Positions 1 to 8,652 of a stretch of 64,000 nucleotides of DNA are shown piece after piece. A program made the position numbers and the translations under genes. The notes below the pieces were generated by a model. That model did no database searches. It was not told where the DNA came from and saw nothing but the letters and a program-made list of their open reading frames with translations. The stretch's first letter is position 1. Each line of letters opens with the position of its first letter. The stretch is from Staphylococcus auricularis. GTDB lineage: Bacteria > Bacillota > Bacilli > Staphylococcales > Staphylococcaceae. The stretch spans positions 237,441 to 301,440 of the forward strand of contig NZ_LLER01000010.1 of the NCBI RefSeq assembly GCF_001500315.1. Reading direction: 5' to 3'.

Positions 1-1
1 T

Positions 2-289
2 CAGACGTGCGGGACTCATCCGACTTTCCCTCACTTAGACGAAACGCAACGTCAGTTTGCATCCCTTTGTGGTCGAGATACCGTACAGTACCAAAATGAT
101 CATATTTCCCAGGAAATGTTAAAGGAATTTCTCGAGTCGCATCAAATGAACTATCAAAGCAATCCGTATATGATACGTTTCCAATATAAAGGGTATCGTA
201 TTGTAAGTTTTAACAGTGGTCGTTTATTGATTCATGGAACCACACGTCCAGCAGAAGCAGTTACATTGATTAACCAATTGTTTGGTTAG
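2..289 (+). CDS. moeB: MoeB/ThiF-family adenylyltransferase, C-terminal part
   Basis: This is the last 95 codons of a gene that begins before the window. MoeB adenylates the C-terminal glycine of MoaD so that sulfur can be loaded for molybdopterin synthesis. The fragment opens at a TCGTHP sequence, which fits the second zinc-binding cysteine pair of the ThiF/MoeB family. It ends in a tail with a GRLLIHGTTRPAEA segment of the kind found in staphylococcal MoeB. It stops 15 bases before moaB on the same strand, so the two are probably cotranscribed. The gene context supports MoeB over ThiF, but the catalytic N-terminal half cannot be seen. Confidence 0.8.
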   Translation, partial: QTCGTHPTFPHLDETQRQFASLCGRDTVQYQNDHISQEMLKEFLESHQMNYQSNPYMIRFQYKGYRIVSFNSGRLLIHGTTRPAEAVTLINQLFG

Positions 290-304
290 AAGGGGGACTT
301 ATAA

Positions 305-811
305 ATGTCTATGCATACCAATGTACAGTTAGATCGAGATATTAAATGTGCCGTATTAACGGTTTCAGATACTAGAAATTATGATACGGATAAAGGAGGT
401 CAATTGGTGCAGTCGTTATTATCAGACCTTAATGTATCGATTGATTCATCACATTATCGTATTGTGAAAGATGATAAAGCAGCGATTACGACACAGCTCA
501 AAGCATGGCTCGACACAGATATTGATGTGATCATTACTACAGGTGGTACAGGTATCGCCGCAAGAGACGTCACAATCGAAGCAGTGCAGCCATTATTGAC
601 GAAGGAAATTGAAGGTTTTGGTGAACTGTTCAGATATTTAAGCTATACCGAAGATGTCGGCACGAGAGCACTTCTTTCTAGAGCGGTAGGAGGCACAGTG
701 CATGATAAACTGATTTTCAGCTTACCAGGCTCTACGGGTGCTGTAAAATTAGCGCTAGAAAAATTAATTAAACCCGAATTAAATCACCTCGTATTAGAAG
801 TAACAAAATAG
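305..811 (+). CDS. moaB: molybdenum cofactor biosynthesis protein MoaB
   Basis: A 168-residue MoaB/Mog-type protein, expected to adenylate molybdopterin before molybdate insertion. The family's nucleotide and pterin binding loop is visible as [12 protein letters not shown] near residue 80, and the sequence is of full family length. A GGGGG ribosome binding site at about 292-296 precedes the ATG. It follows moeB closely and converges with moaC across a hairpin at 843-883. The cytosolic role is inferred from the family; the assignment to moaB rather than mog rests on staphylococcal gene order. Confidence 0.92.
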   Translation: MSMHTNVQLDRDIKCAVLTVSDTRNYDTDKGGQLVQSLLSDLNVSIDSSHYRIVKDDKAAITTQLKAWLDTDIDVIITTGGTGIAARDVTIEAVQPLLTKEIEGFGELFRYLSYTEDVGTRALLSRAVGGTVHDKLIFSLPGSTGAVKLALEKLIKPELNHLVLEVTK

Positions 812-842
812 AAAGTTGTCGTAGTGGCTAAATACAAAAAGA

Positions 843-883
843 ACATGAATGACAGGGAAATGAGTTCCACGTATCATTCATGT
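843..883. terminator. bidirectional terminator-like hairpin between moaB and moaC
   Basis: Perfect 10-base inverted repeat ACATGAATGA / TCATTCATGT enclosing a 21-base loop, placed between the convergent ends of moaB and moaC. There is no long T-run on either side, so termination strength is uncertain. Confidence 0.55.
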
Positions 884-909
884 ACATCACACATTTAAAG
901 GTTTTTAAG

Positions 910-1410
910 TTATTGATCTTCGTGTGCTGATCGTTGATAGTCTCCTGATTTACCACCCGATTTAGATTCGAGATACGTTTCGCCTATCACCATGCCTTTA
1001 TCGACGGCTTTAGTCATATCATAAACCGTTAAAGCAACGACAGAAGCTGCAGTGAGCGCCTCCATTTCAACGCCTGTCTTACCTGTCGTAGAGACGGTTG
1101 CGGCTATGTTTAATTGATAGGCATCATCGTCTTGTTGTTCCCAGTCAAAGTTTACATCGATACCTGTTAAAGGGAGTGGATGACACATCGGGATGATGGT
1201 TGCAGTGTTTTTAGCAGCCATGATTCCGGCAATTTGAGCAGTGTTAAGTACATTCCCTTTTTTAGCAGTATGTTCGATGATTTGATGATAAATTGTATGA
1301 TTAACGGTAATGCTAGAATGTGCTGTCGCTGTACGTTTAGTAACGTCTTTCATTGAAACATCGACCATTTTAGCGTTACCTTGATCATTGATATGTGTAA
1401 AGTCAGACAT
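910..1410 (-). CDS. moaC: cyclic pyranopterin monophosphate synthase MoaC
   Basis: A 166-residue MoaC, which converts the product of MoaA into cyclic pyranopterin monophosphate, the first stable molybdopterin intermediate. The family signature [14 protein letters not shown] is visible near residue 73, followed by a conserved segment around [14 protein letters not shown] and [10 protein letters not shown] strong AGGAGG site lies just upstream of the ATG on the minus strand. It is divergent from moeA with only about 60 bases between start codons, so the two promoters must share a very small region. Length is normal for the family. Confidence 0.95.
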   Translation of the reverse strand: MSDFTHINDQGNAKMVDVSMKDVTKRTATAHSSITVNHTIYHQIIEHTAKKGNVLNTAQIAGIMAAKNTATIIPMCHPLPLTGIDVNFDWEQQDDDAYQLNIAATVSTTGKTGVEMEALTAASVVALTVYDMTKAVDKGMVIGETYLESKSGGKSGDYQRSAHEDQ

Positions 1411-1469
1411 GTTATACCTCCTGTTTATAGTAGTATAGCATGAATATAAATATGTTAGGAATGATAATC

Positions 1470-2729
1470 ATGCCAGTAGAAAAGAGACATCCTATCCTAG
1501 TTACTGAAGCGATTCAAAGAGTAGTTAAACAAGATATTTTCATGGAAAAAACACAAGTCAAACTGAATGACAGTTTAGGCTATGTACTCGCAGAAGATAT
1601 TGTCGCAACATATGAAATTCCACGTTTTGATAAATCTCCATATGATGGCTTTGCGATTAGAGCGAAAGATTCTGAAGGCGCAAGTGGTGAGCATCGCATC
1701 GAATTCAAGGTCATCGATCACATTGGTGCAGGTAGTGTATCAGAGCATGTCGTTGGTGATCACGAAGCGGTTCGTATCATGACGGGAGCAGCGATGCCTG
1801 AAGGTGCAGACGCTGTCGTCATGCTAGAACAAACGACAGAAGGGGAAGGGACTTTCACCTTACGAAAAGCATTCGAACCTGGAGATAATGTGTCTAAAAA
1901 AGGTGAGGAAACAACGGTAGGCGATGTTGTTTTACAAAAAGGTCAACACATTAATGCAGGTGCGATTGCAGTGTTAGCGGCATATGGTTATACAGATGTC
2001 CCTGTATATCAAAAACCGAGCGTGGCAGTCATTGCAACAGGTAGCGAGCTTTTAGATGTAGCAGATGAACTAGAGCCAGGAAAAATACGCAATTCTAATG
2101 GTCCCATGGTTCAAGCACTTGCCCAAAAAATCGGTTTAAATGTAGACACGTATAAAATCCAACAAGATGATTTGGAAAGTAGCTTAGCTGTCGTGAAAGA
2201 AGCTGCGGAAAGTCATGATATCGTCATTACAACCGGTGGCGTCTCTGTCGGTGATTATGATTACTTACCAGAAATTTATCAACAACTCAATGCGGAAGTA
2301 CTGTTCAATAAAGTAGCAATGCGACCAGGGAGCGTAACTACTGTAGCCGTTGCGAATGACACGTACTTATTTGGTTTGTCAGGTAATCCTTCAGCTTGTT
2401 ATACAGGATTTGAACTATTCGTTAAACCCGCGGTGTTCCATATGATGGGAGCAACGCGTATTTATCCTCAAGTCGTACAAGCGACATTGATGGAAGACTT
2501 TAAAAAAGCGAATCCATTTACACGTTTCATTCGTGCTACTGTAACCTTTAATGGTAAAGCGATGACAGTCGTGCCTTCTGGCTTTAATAAATCAGGTGCT
2601 GTGGTCGCGATTGCCCATAGTAATGCGATGATCATGTTACCTGGGGGTAGCAGAGGTTACCAAGCAGGTTATACCGTCAACGTAATCTTGACAGACTCTT
2701 CAGCGTTAGAAGCGGAATTACTCATATGA
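1470..2729 (+). CDS. moeA: molybdopterin molybdenumtransferase MoeA
   Basis: MoeA inserts molybdate into adenylated molybdopterin. I chose the ATG at 1470, giving 419 residues starting MPVEKRHPI: it lines up with the usual staphylococcal N-terminus and has an AGGA site about nine bases upstream. An in-frame ATG at 1440 would add ten unlikely residues. Visible family motifs are DKSPYDGFAIR near residue 50, TGSEL near 190, TTGGVSVGDYD in the MoCF-like domain near 255, and GLSGNPSACYTGFELFV near 310. It overlaps mobB by four bases (ATGA), indicating translational coupling in a moeA-mobB-moaE-moaD-mobA-moaA operon. Confidence 0.95.
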   Translation: MPVEKRHPILVTEAIQRVVKQDIFMEKTQVKLNDSLGYVLAEDIVATYEIPRFDKSPYDGFAIRAKDSEGASGEHRIEFKVIDHIGAGSVSEHVVGDHEAVRIMTGAAMPEGADAVVMLEQTTEGEGTFTLRKAFEPGDNVSKKGEETTVGDVVLQKGQHINAGAIAVLAAYGYTDVPVYQKPSVAVIATGSELLDVADELEPGKIRNSNGPMVQALAQKIGLNVDTYKIQQDDLESSLAVVKEAAESHDIVITTGGVSVGDYDYLPEIYQQLNAEVLFNKVAMRPGSVTTVAVANDTYLFGLSGNPSACYTGFELFVKPAVFHMMGATRIYPQVVQATLMEDFKKANPFTRFIRATVTFNGKAMTVVPSGFNKSGAVVAIAHSNAMIMLPGGSRGYQAGYTVNVILTDSSALEAELLI

Positions 2730-3196
2730 TTTTGCAAATTATAGGTTATAAAAATGCTGGCAAAACAACATTAATGTCACATACGATTGCATTATTGAAG
2801 AAACAGCAATTGACTGTAGCGACGTTAAAACATCACGGTCATGAAACAGAAGACATTACGTTACAGGACGACCAAGTCGATCATATGAAACATTTTCAAG
2901 CTGGGGCAGATCAAAGCATTGTACAGGGTCAGGCGTATCAACAAACAGTGACGCGTACACGCAAGCAAACGCTTACGGAAATAATTGACAAATCTGTTAC
3001 AATAGACTTTGACGTACTTCTCATAGAAGGGTTCAAACATGCAGACTATGCCAAGGTGATTGTCTATCAGAACGAAGCAGAATTAGCTCAGTTAAAACAA
3101 TGCACACACGTCGTGTATGCGATCAATTTAGAAGATGAAGATGCTTTGGCACAATACGACGCATGGATGATGCAACAAGTTAAGGGAATGAAATAG
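2726..3196 (+). CDS. mobB: molybdopterin-guanine dinucleotide biosynthesis protein MobB
   Basis: A 156-residue P-loop GTPase of the MobB family, an accessory factor for attaching the nucleotide to molybdopterin. The Walker A motif GYKNAGKTT lies at residues 7-15 and a Walker B-like strand VLLIEGFKHA near residue 97. The start codon overlaps the moeA stop and the stop abuts the moaE start, so it sits in the middle of a tightly coupled operon. Its requirement in staphylococci is not evident from sequence. Confidence 0.9.
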   Translation: MILQIIGYKNAGKTTLMSHTIALLKKQQLTVATLKHHGHETEDITLQDDQVDHMKHFQAGADQSIVQGQAYQQTVTRTRKQTLTEIIDKSVTIDFDVLLIEGFKHADYAKVIVYQNEAELAQLKQCTHVVYAINLEDEDALAQYDAWMMQQVKGMK

Positions 3197-3652
3197 ATGA
3201 AGCAATTTGCAGTTGTTACTGAACCGATTGATCCAGAGCCATATAGAGATTTTGTGCTCGACGCACATCAAGGTGCAGTCGTCGTGTTTACTGGACATGT
3301 GCGAGAGTGGACGAAAGGCGTGAAAACAGAGTATTTGGAATATGAAGCTTATGTTCCGATGGCTGAAAAGAAACTCGCGCAAATTGGTGATGAGATCGCA
3401 ACGTATTGGCCTGGCACGCGAACAGCGATTGTCCATCGCATCGGTCCATTACAAATTTCTGATATTGCGGTCTGTATCAGCGTTTCTTCACCCCACCGTA
3501 AAGATGCATATCGCGCGAATGAATATGCGATTGAACGGATTAAAGAAGTAGTGCCGATATGGAAAAAAGAAATTTGGGAAGATGGTGCAGAATGGCAAGG
3601 CGGTCAACGCGGTTCACATGATGATGCAAGTAAAGGAGGACATGAAGCATGA
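3197..3652 (+). CDS. moaE: molybdopterin synthase catalytic subunit MoaE
   Basis: A 151-residue MoaE, the large subunit that, with thiocarboxylated MoaD, introduces the two dithiolene sulfurs of molybdopterin. Characteristic stretches are VVVFTGHVREWTKG near residue 30, IVHRIGPLQISD near 75, and the lysine-bearing PIWKKEIWEDG near 116, which holds the expected catalytic lysine. The start ATG immediately follows the mobB stop with only a weak ribosome site, which suggests coupled translation. It overlaps moaD by four bases, as expected for subunits made in equal amounts. Confidence 0.94.
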   Translation: MKQFAVVTEPIDPEPYRDFVLDAHQGAVVVFTGHVREWTKGVKTEYLEYEAYVPMAEKKLAQIGDEIATYWPGTRTAIVHRIGPLQISDIAVCISVSSPHRKDAYRANEYAIERIKEVVPIWKKEIWEDGAEWQGGQRGSHDDASKGGHEA

Positions 3653-3882
3653 AAGTACTTTACTTTGCAGAACTTAAAGAACTATTACAAATGGAATCTG
3701 AGACGATTAATCTCAGTTACGATATAACCGTTGATCAATTTAAAACGGATTTATTTGAGAGACACCCAGAAATTTCACAAAAACACTTTCAAGTGGCAGT
3801 GAATGAAGAATTTGTACAAGATAATGATGTGGTTCAATCAGATGATATCATCGCTTTGATACCACCAGTTAGTGGAGGTTGA
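3649..3882 (+). CDS. moaD: molybdopterin synthase sulfur carrier subunit MoaD
   Basis: A 77-residue ubiquitin-fold protein ending in the diagnostic Gly-Gly (IPPVSGG), the tail that MoeB adenylates and that carries the thiocarboxylate to MoaE. An AAAGGAGG site inside the end of moaE precedes the overlapping ATG. The codons for its C-terminus also supply the GGAGG ribosome site used by mobA, so the two genes are very tightly packed. Confidence 0.94.
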   Translation: MKVLYFAELKELLQMESETINLSYDITVDQFKTDLFERHPEISQKHFQVAVNEEFVQDNDVVQSDDIIALIPPVSGG

Positions 3883-3889
3883 GAGAAAA

Positions 3890-4498
3890 ATGAAAGTAAT
3901 TATACTTGCTGGGGGACAATCACAACGCTTTGGCTCACCGAAAGCCTTTGCAGAAATAGAAGGGGAAACGTTTTATAAAAGAATCATAGATGTGTTAAAA
4001 GCGACTAATATTTTTAATGAGATTATCATTAGCACGAATGATACACTCGCTTCAAAATTTGACCATGATCATGTCATTGTAGATCAGGCACGTCATAAAA
4101 ATAAAGGACCTTTAGCAGGTATATATTCCGTTATGGCAGAGTATCCCGAAGAAACGTCATTTTTTGTCGTTTCTGTCGATACCCCAATGATCACTCAAAA
4201 AGCGATTAGTCACTTGTACCAATTTATGATTGAACATTTAATCGACGATCAATTGAATATTGCTGGTTTTAAAGAAGGGGATAGAACGTATCCGACGATC
4301 GCATTTTACAACCGCAATGTTTTAGAACAAATTGAAACAGTGTTACAGTCAGATGATTTGAGTATCAAACACCTATATCAACTCGTGAATACGGAATGGT
4401 TAGATGTGAATACGATAGAAGCACCTAAATATTGGTACAAAAACATCAATTCTCAAGAAGATTTAGATACGTTAAAAGCACAAATAGTCAATAATTAG
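3890..4498 (+). CDS. mobA: molybdenum cofactor guanylyltransferase MobA
   Basis: MobA joins GMP from GTP to the molybdenum cofactor, forming the dinucleotide form used by enzymes such as respiratory nitrate reductase. I start it at the ATG at 3890, giving 202 residues beginning MKVIILAGG: the GGAGG at 3874-3878 is correctly spaced and the start matches the family. The nucleotide-binding signature [14 protein letters not shown] spans residues 6-19, followed by [10 protein letters not shown] near 75 and the metal-binding SVDTPM near 97. It is followed by moaA after 11 bases. Confidence 0.92.
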   Translation: MKVIILAGGQSQRFGSPKAFAEIEGETFYKRIIDVLKATNIFNEIIISTNDTLASKFDHDHVIVDQARHKNKGPLAGIYSVMAEYPEETSFFVVSVDTPMITQKAISHLYQFMIEHLIDDQLNIAGFKEGDRTYPTIAFYNRNVLEQIETVLQSDDLSIKHLYQLVNTEWLDVNTIEAPKYWYKNINSQEDLDTLKAQIVNN

Positions 4499-4509
4499 GG
4501 GGCTATATT

Positions 4510-5532
4510 ATGGTAGCACAAATAACTGATAAACTCGGTCGACCTATTAGGGATTTAAGATTGTCAGTTACTGATCGTTGTAATTTCCGTTGTGACTATT
4601 GTATGCCGAAAGAAATATTCGGTGATGATTATGTTTTTCTACCTAAAGATGAATTATTAACATTTGATGAAATGGTACGTATCGCTAAAATATATACGGA
4701 ACTCGGCATGAAGAAAATTCGTATCACAGGCGGGGAACCGTTATTACGTAGAGATTTGCACAAATTAATTTATAAATTGAATCAACTTGACGGCGTAGAA
4801 GACATCGGTATGACGACGAATGGTCTTCTGCTGAAAAAGCATGGCCAAAAATTATATGATGCCGGTTTACGTCGCATTAATGTGAGTTTAGATGCTATTG
4901 ATGACAGTGTGTTCCAAGCGATTAATAATCGAAATATTAAAGCATCCACGATACTGCAACAAATTGATTATGCTGTATCGATTGGCTTCTATGTCAAAAT
5001 CAATGTGGTGATTCAGAAAGGTGTCAATGATGACCAAATCTTACCGATGATTCAATATTTTAAAGATAGAGATATAGAAGTTCGGTTTATCGAATTTATG
5101 GATGTCGGTAATGATAATGGATGGGATTTTTCTAAAGTGGTGACAAAAGATGAAATGTTGACGATGATAGAGTCCCGTTTTGATATTGAACCTGAACCAC
5201 CGAAATATTATGGAGAGGTTGCGAAATACTATCGACATAAAGATAACGGTGCGCGTTTTGGACTTATCACAAGTGTTTCTCAGTCCTTTTGTTCTTCTTG
5301 TACACGGGCGAGATTGTCTTCTGATGGTAAATTCTATGGCTGTTTATTCAGTTCTGTCGAAGGATTTAACGTCAAAGCATTCTTACGTGCAGGGGCAACC
5401 GATGATGATTTAAGAGAACAATTTAAAGCATTGTGGCAAATACGTGATGATCGTTATTCAGATGAACGTACAGAAGCCACTGTTGCTAATCGCAAACGAC
5501 ACAAAATCAATATGAATTACATTGGTGGTTAA
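4510..5532 (+). CDS. moaA: GTP 3',8-cyclase MoaA (radical SAM)
   Basis: A 340-residue radical SAM enzyme that rearranges GTP to 3',8-cyclo-GTP, the first committed step of molybdenum cofactor synthesis. The N-terminal cluster motif CNFRCDYC starts near residue 24. [11 protein letters not shown] near 73 belongs to the SAM-binding core. The C-terminal second cluster is seen as [18 protein letters not shown], and the protein ends in Gly-Gly. It is the last gene of the moeA-to-moaA run and is followed by a terminator. No nitrate reductase or other molybdoenzyme lies in the window. Confidence 0.96.
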   Translation: MVAQITDKLGRPIRDLRLSVTDRCNFRCDYCMPKEIFGDDYVFLPKDELLTFDEMVRIAKIYTELGMKKIRITGGEPLLRRDLHKLIYKLNQLDGVEDIGMTTNGLLLKKHGQKLYDAGLRRINVSLDAIDDSVFQAINNRNIKASTILQQIDYAVSIGFYVKINVVIQKGVNDDQILPMIQYFKDRDIEVRFIEFMDVGNDNGWDFSKVVTKDEMLTMIESRFDIEPEPPKYYGEVAKYYRHKDNGARFGLITSVSQSFCSSCTRARLSSDGKFYGCLFSSVEGFNVKAFLRAGATDDDLREQFKALWQIRDDRYSDERTEATVANRKRHKINMNYIGG

Positions 5533-5547
5533 ATAGATACGCGTTAT

Positions 5548-5609
5548 AACAGGTTAATGTTTTATTTCATTCTTTGAGAGAGTGGGATAGAACGTTAACC
5601 TGTTTTTTA
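5548..5609 (+). terminator. terminator after moaA
   Basis: A 14-base stem, AACAGGTTAATGTT at 5548-5561 pairing with AACGTTAACCTGTT at 5591-5604 with one G-U pair, followed by a T-run. The loop contains GAGTGGGATAGAA, similar to a sequence in other terminator hairpins in this window. Confidence 0.75.
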
Positions 5610-5762
5610 TTCGTTTCATTTTTGAAAATGAGTGGCAAATTAGTTCACGTTAGTGGAACGGTCCCGCGTGGCATTAGGCTAGCACATGTTATATAATACG
5701 TTAATAACACACTGGTAAAGTTATCACGAAAAAACAACAAGATGCTGTAGGAGGATACCGAC

Positions 5763-6128
5763 ATGAATGACAAATTAAGACAGATTATTACTATTGAACG
5801 TACCTTGAGCCAGTTGAGACAAACTTTGAAATTTAATTTTAAAATGACGCTAGAAGAATTTATTTTACTGTACCATGTGTATGAAAATGAAAAATTAAGT
5901 GGGAAAGCATTAAGGGATACACTTCATTTTGAGCTCATGTGGGATATGAGTAAAATTGATGTACTGATTCGTAAAGTATACAAAAAAGAATTGGTCGCAA
6001 AGATGCGATCTGAAACCGATGAACGTCAAGTTTATTATTATTTTGAACCAGCACAAAAATCATTTTTTGTTGAAGTGGTTGAAAAAATTGAGCAAAACGA
6101 TGACCACATTTTAGCAGAAATCGTGTGA
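5763..6128 (+). CDS. sarV: SarA-family transcriptional regulator SarV
   Basis: A 121-residue winged-helix protein of the staphylococcal SarA family, which binds AT-rich promoter DNA. The conserved SarA-family segment KIDVLIRKVYKKEL lies near residue 62, and the wing segment SETDERQVYYYFE near residue 83. The close match to SarV and the position beside moaA, as in S. aureus, decide the name. In S. aureus SarV influences autolysis and is itself controlled by SarA and MgrA; that control here is inference. The 230-base upstream region holds a TATAAT at 5692-5697 without a good -35. A GGAGG site lies just before the ATG. Confidence 0.87.
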   Translation: MNDKLRQIITIERTLSQLRQTLKFNFKMTLEEFILLYHVYENEKLSGKALRDTLHFELMWDMSKIDVLIRKVYKKELVAKMRSETDERQVYYYFEPAQKSFFVEVVEKIEQNDDHILAEIV

Positions 6129-6283
6129 GAATCGCTTAAACACCCATCAACAGTCCACATTTTAAAAGAATAGTAGCATGAAATCATTCTGCTTAATTAA
6201 ACATGGATTGAGTCATAAAGGAAAACAACAGCAAAGTTTGATACCATGAAAGTAAGTAGATGAAAAAAGGGAGGCTCGGCGTC

Positions 6284-7038
6284 ATGTTGCCACTGAAATT
6301 AGACCACATCATTCACTATGTTCAAAAATTACCTGATTTCAAGTTCCCAGGGAATTTGCTCAAGATTCATCCAGGTGGGAAACACGAACAACTCGGGACG
6401 TTTAATCGCTTAGTTTACGTCGAAAATGCATATTTAGAATTGTTAGATGTATATAAAACTGAGCAACTGCAAAAGATTGTCAAAACAGAAGAAGGGCGGG
6501 TTACATTCCCATCGCAAATTGTGCAAGATCACTTCCACCAAGGCTTTAAATCAATCGCCTTTCAAACGGATGACATTGATCAAGTGAAAGCAGACTTAGA
6601 ATCGAGAAATGTCGAAGTCATTGGCCCTGTGAATATGGAACGGGTAAATAAAAAAGGCGAGAAAATTAAATGGAGATTATTATATTTAGCTGATCCAGAT
6701 TACCGAGTTAAACCGCCCTTTTTTATCCAATGGAACGAACCTAATGACGTGAGAGAGCAACAACTCAGTCAATTAAGACAACCTTTAAAATTCGTATGAT
6801 TGGTATTAATAGTTCTGAAAGAGCACATACAGTTGCTAAATGGCAAACGTGGTTTGATATGCAAGTGGTTGAAGAAAACGAGCAATATACCGATTTGAAA
6901 CTGAATAATGACGACATCATTTTCCGCATCTTTGTCGCGGATCATTCAGGTTATCAAACTGTCGTGCTACAAGATACAAGTGCGACTGATCCATATACGA
7001 TTAATATCCGTGGTGCGCAGTATCGTTTCGAAGTTTGA
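6284..7038 (+). pseudogene. VOC (glyoxalase-like) family protein, split by a frameshift
   Basis: Two overlapping frames together make one protein like the roughly 260-residue VOC-superfamily protein found next to sarV in S. aureus. Part one (6284-6799) starts MLPLKLDHIIHYV behind a GGGAGG site and carries the first glyoxalase-like fold, ending just after PPFFIQW. Part two (6796-7038) continues with AHTVAKWQTWFDMQVVEEN and ends in IRGAQYRFEV, the expected C-terminus. The switch falls at an AAAA run near 6787-6790, where one extra A would restore a single frame. The function is unknown; the family includes metal-dependent dioxygenases and glyoxalases. It may be a real mutation, a sequencing error, or two translationally coupled pieces (ATGA overlap). 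Confidence 0.65.
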
Positions 7039-7152
7039 TTTTATATCAATGAAAAAAGATGTTTCAACAGTGGGCGATTGCCGGGTGAATTCCGTTCAGT
7101 AAGAAGCGATGTTTCGATTGGAAAGTGAGCCATTTTTCATAGACGTTTCAAC

Positions 7153-7181
7153 GTGAAAGATTGATAATGAGCTTGTATAAT
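7153..7181 (+). promoter_or_regulatory. putative sigma-A promoter for femX
   Basis: GTGAAA (7153-7158), a 17-base spacer and a perfect TATAAT (7176-7181), 35 bases before the femX start codon. The -35 differs from TTGACA at several positions. Confidence 0.5.
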
Positions 7182-7216
7182 ATAGATAATGTAATGAAAA
7201 AGGAGATACAAATTTT

Positions 7217-8473
7217 ATGGAGAAAATGAATATCACGAACCAAGAGCATGATGCTTTTGTTAAATCTCATCCACAGGGAGATTTATTACAATTAACGAAA
7301 TGGGCTGAAACAAAGCAACTGACTGGTTGGTATTCAAGACGTGTTGCTGTAGGTGAACATGGAAAAATTAAAGGTGTAGGACAACTACTCTTTAAAAAAG
7401 TACCTAAGCTTCCATATACGCTTTGTTACGTATCCAGAGGGTTTGTGACGGATTACTCAGACAAAGAAGCCCTCAAAACGCTATTAGAAGAAACAAAAAA
7501 AGTTGCGAAAGCAGAAAAAGCTTATGCGATTAAAATAGATCCATATGTTGAAGTCGAAGAGGGCGGAGAAGCATTAGAACACTTAAATGAATTAGGTTTT
7601 AAACACAAAGGGTTTAAAGAAGGACTCTCTAAAGACTACATTCAACCACGTATGGCAATGATTACTCCAATTGATAAACCAGATGATGAAATTATTCAAA
7701 GCTTTGAACGTCGTAACCGTTCTAAAGTACGTTCATCATTGAAACGCGGTACAACCGTAGAACGTTCTGATCGCGAAGGACTTAAAACATTCGCCCACTT
7801 GATGCAGATTACAGGTGAACGTGACGGTTTCTTAACACGAGACCTAAGCTATTTTGAAACAATCTATGATGCGCTACATCCTGATGGCGATGCTGAATTA
7901 TTCCTCGTAAAATTAGATCCGAATGAAACACTCGAAACGATTGAAAATGAGATTGCGACGTTAACAGATGAAAGAGCTAGATTAAAAGAGAAAAAAGAAG
8001 ATAAACGTACAGTCAATAAATTAAACGATAATAAAACTAAATTAGATAAAGCACAACAACGTTACGATGAAATGAAAGAGTTACAACAAAAACAACCCAA
8101 TGGCATCTATCTTTCAGGTGCATTATTAATGTTCTGTGGTGAAAAAGCCTATTATCTATATGGTGCATCTTCTAATGAATACAGAGATTACTTACCAAAC
8201 CATCACATGCAATTTCACATGATGCAATATGCGAGAGATAATGGTGCAACGACTTATGATTTCGGTGGTACGGACAACACACCAGACAAAGATTCTGAGC
8301 ACTATGGTTTATGGGCGTTCAAAAAATCTTGGGGCACATATTTAAGTGAAAAAATTGGTGAATTTGACTATGTGTTAAATCGCCCACTATACATGGCAAT
8401 TGAGAACGTGAAACCGAAATTGACAAAAGCGAAAATTGCATTATCTAGAAAATTGAAACAACGTCGGAATTAA
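7217..8473 (+). CDS. femX: lipid II:glycine glycyltransferase FemX (FmhB)
   Basis: A 418-residue Fem-family aminoacyltransferase that adds the first glycine to the lysine side chain of lipid II, starting the pentaglycine bridge of the staphylococcal wall. It uses Gly-tRNA at the cytoplasmic face of the membrane. The near-invariant N-terminus MEKMNITNQEHDAFVKSHP, the FERRNRSKVR motif near residue 165 and the C-terminal YDFGGTDNTPDKDSEHYGLW stretch identify FemX rather than FemA or FemB. A Lys/Glu-rich stretch near residues 245-290 is the coiled-coil arm. It ends in a terminator and precedes the RND transporter, as in S. aureus. The gene is essential in S. aureus. Confidence 0.95.
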   Translation: MEKMNITNQEHDAFVKSHPQGDLLQLTKWAETKQLTGWYSRRVAVGEHGKIKGVGQLLFKKVPKLPYTLCYVSRGFVTDYSDKEALKTLLEETKKVAKAEKAYAIKIDPYVEVEEGGEALEHLNELGFKHKGFKEGLSKDYIQPRMAMITPIDKPDDEIIQSFERRNRSKVRSSLKRGTTVERSDREGLKTFAHLMQITGERDGFLTRDLSYFETIYDALHPDGDAELFLVKLDPNETLETIENEIATLTDERARLKEKKEDKRTVNKLNDNKTKLDKAQQRYDEMKELQQKQPNGIYLSGALLMFCGEKAYYLYGASSNEYRDYLPNHHMQFHMMQYARDNGATTYDFGGTDNTPDKDSEHYGLWAFKKSWGTYLSEKIGEFDYVLNRPLYMAIENVKPKLTKAKIALSRKLKQRRN

Positions 8474-8490
8474 GGTGTTATATCTTAAAA

Positions 8491-8524
8491 GAGGCTGAGG
8501 CACAACATTGTCTCAGCCTCTTCA
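8491..8524 (+). terminator. terminator after femX
   Basis: Nine-base perfect stem GAGGCTGAG / CTCAGCCTC with a 12-base loop, followed by TTCATTTAT. It belongs to the GGCTGAGG hairpin type seen again near 55330. Confidence 0.85.
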
Positions 8525-8652
8525 TTTATGTTTTACACTTTTTAAAATCTTTCACAAATAAAATGGTTATGACTTTCAAAATATATATGCCATTCTTCCG
8601 TAAACTATGATAAGTTAAATGAGAACCAAACCTATGAAAGGAGGCGCAAACA

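Noticed and set aside
181..205. GGGTAT near the end of moeB as a SigB promoter
   Set aside because: The only GTTT-like -35 is about eight bases away, far too close.
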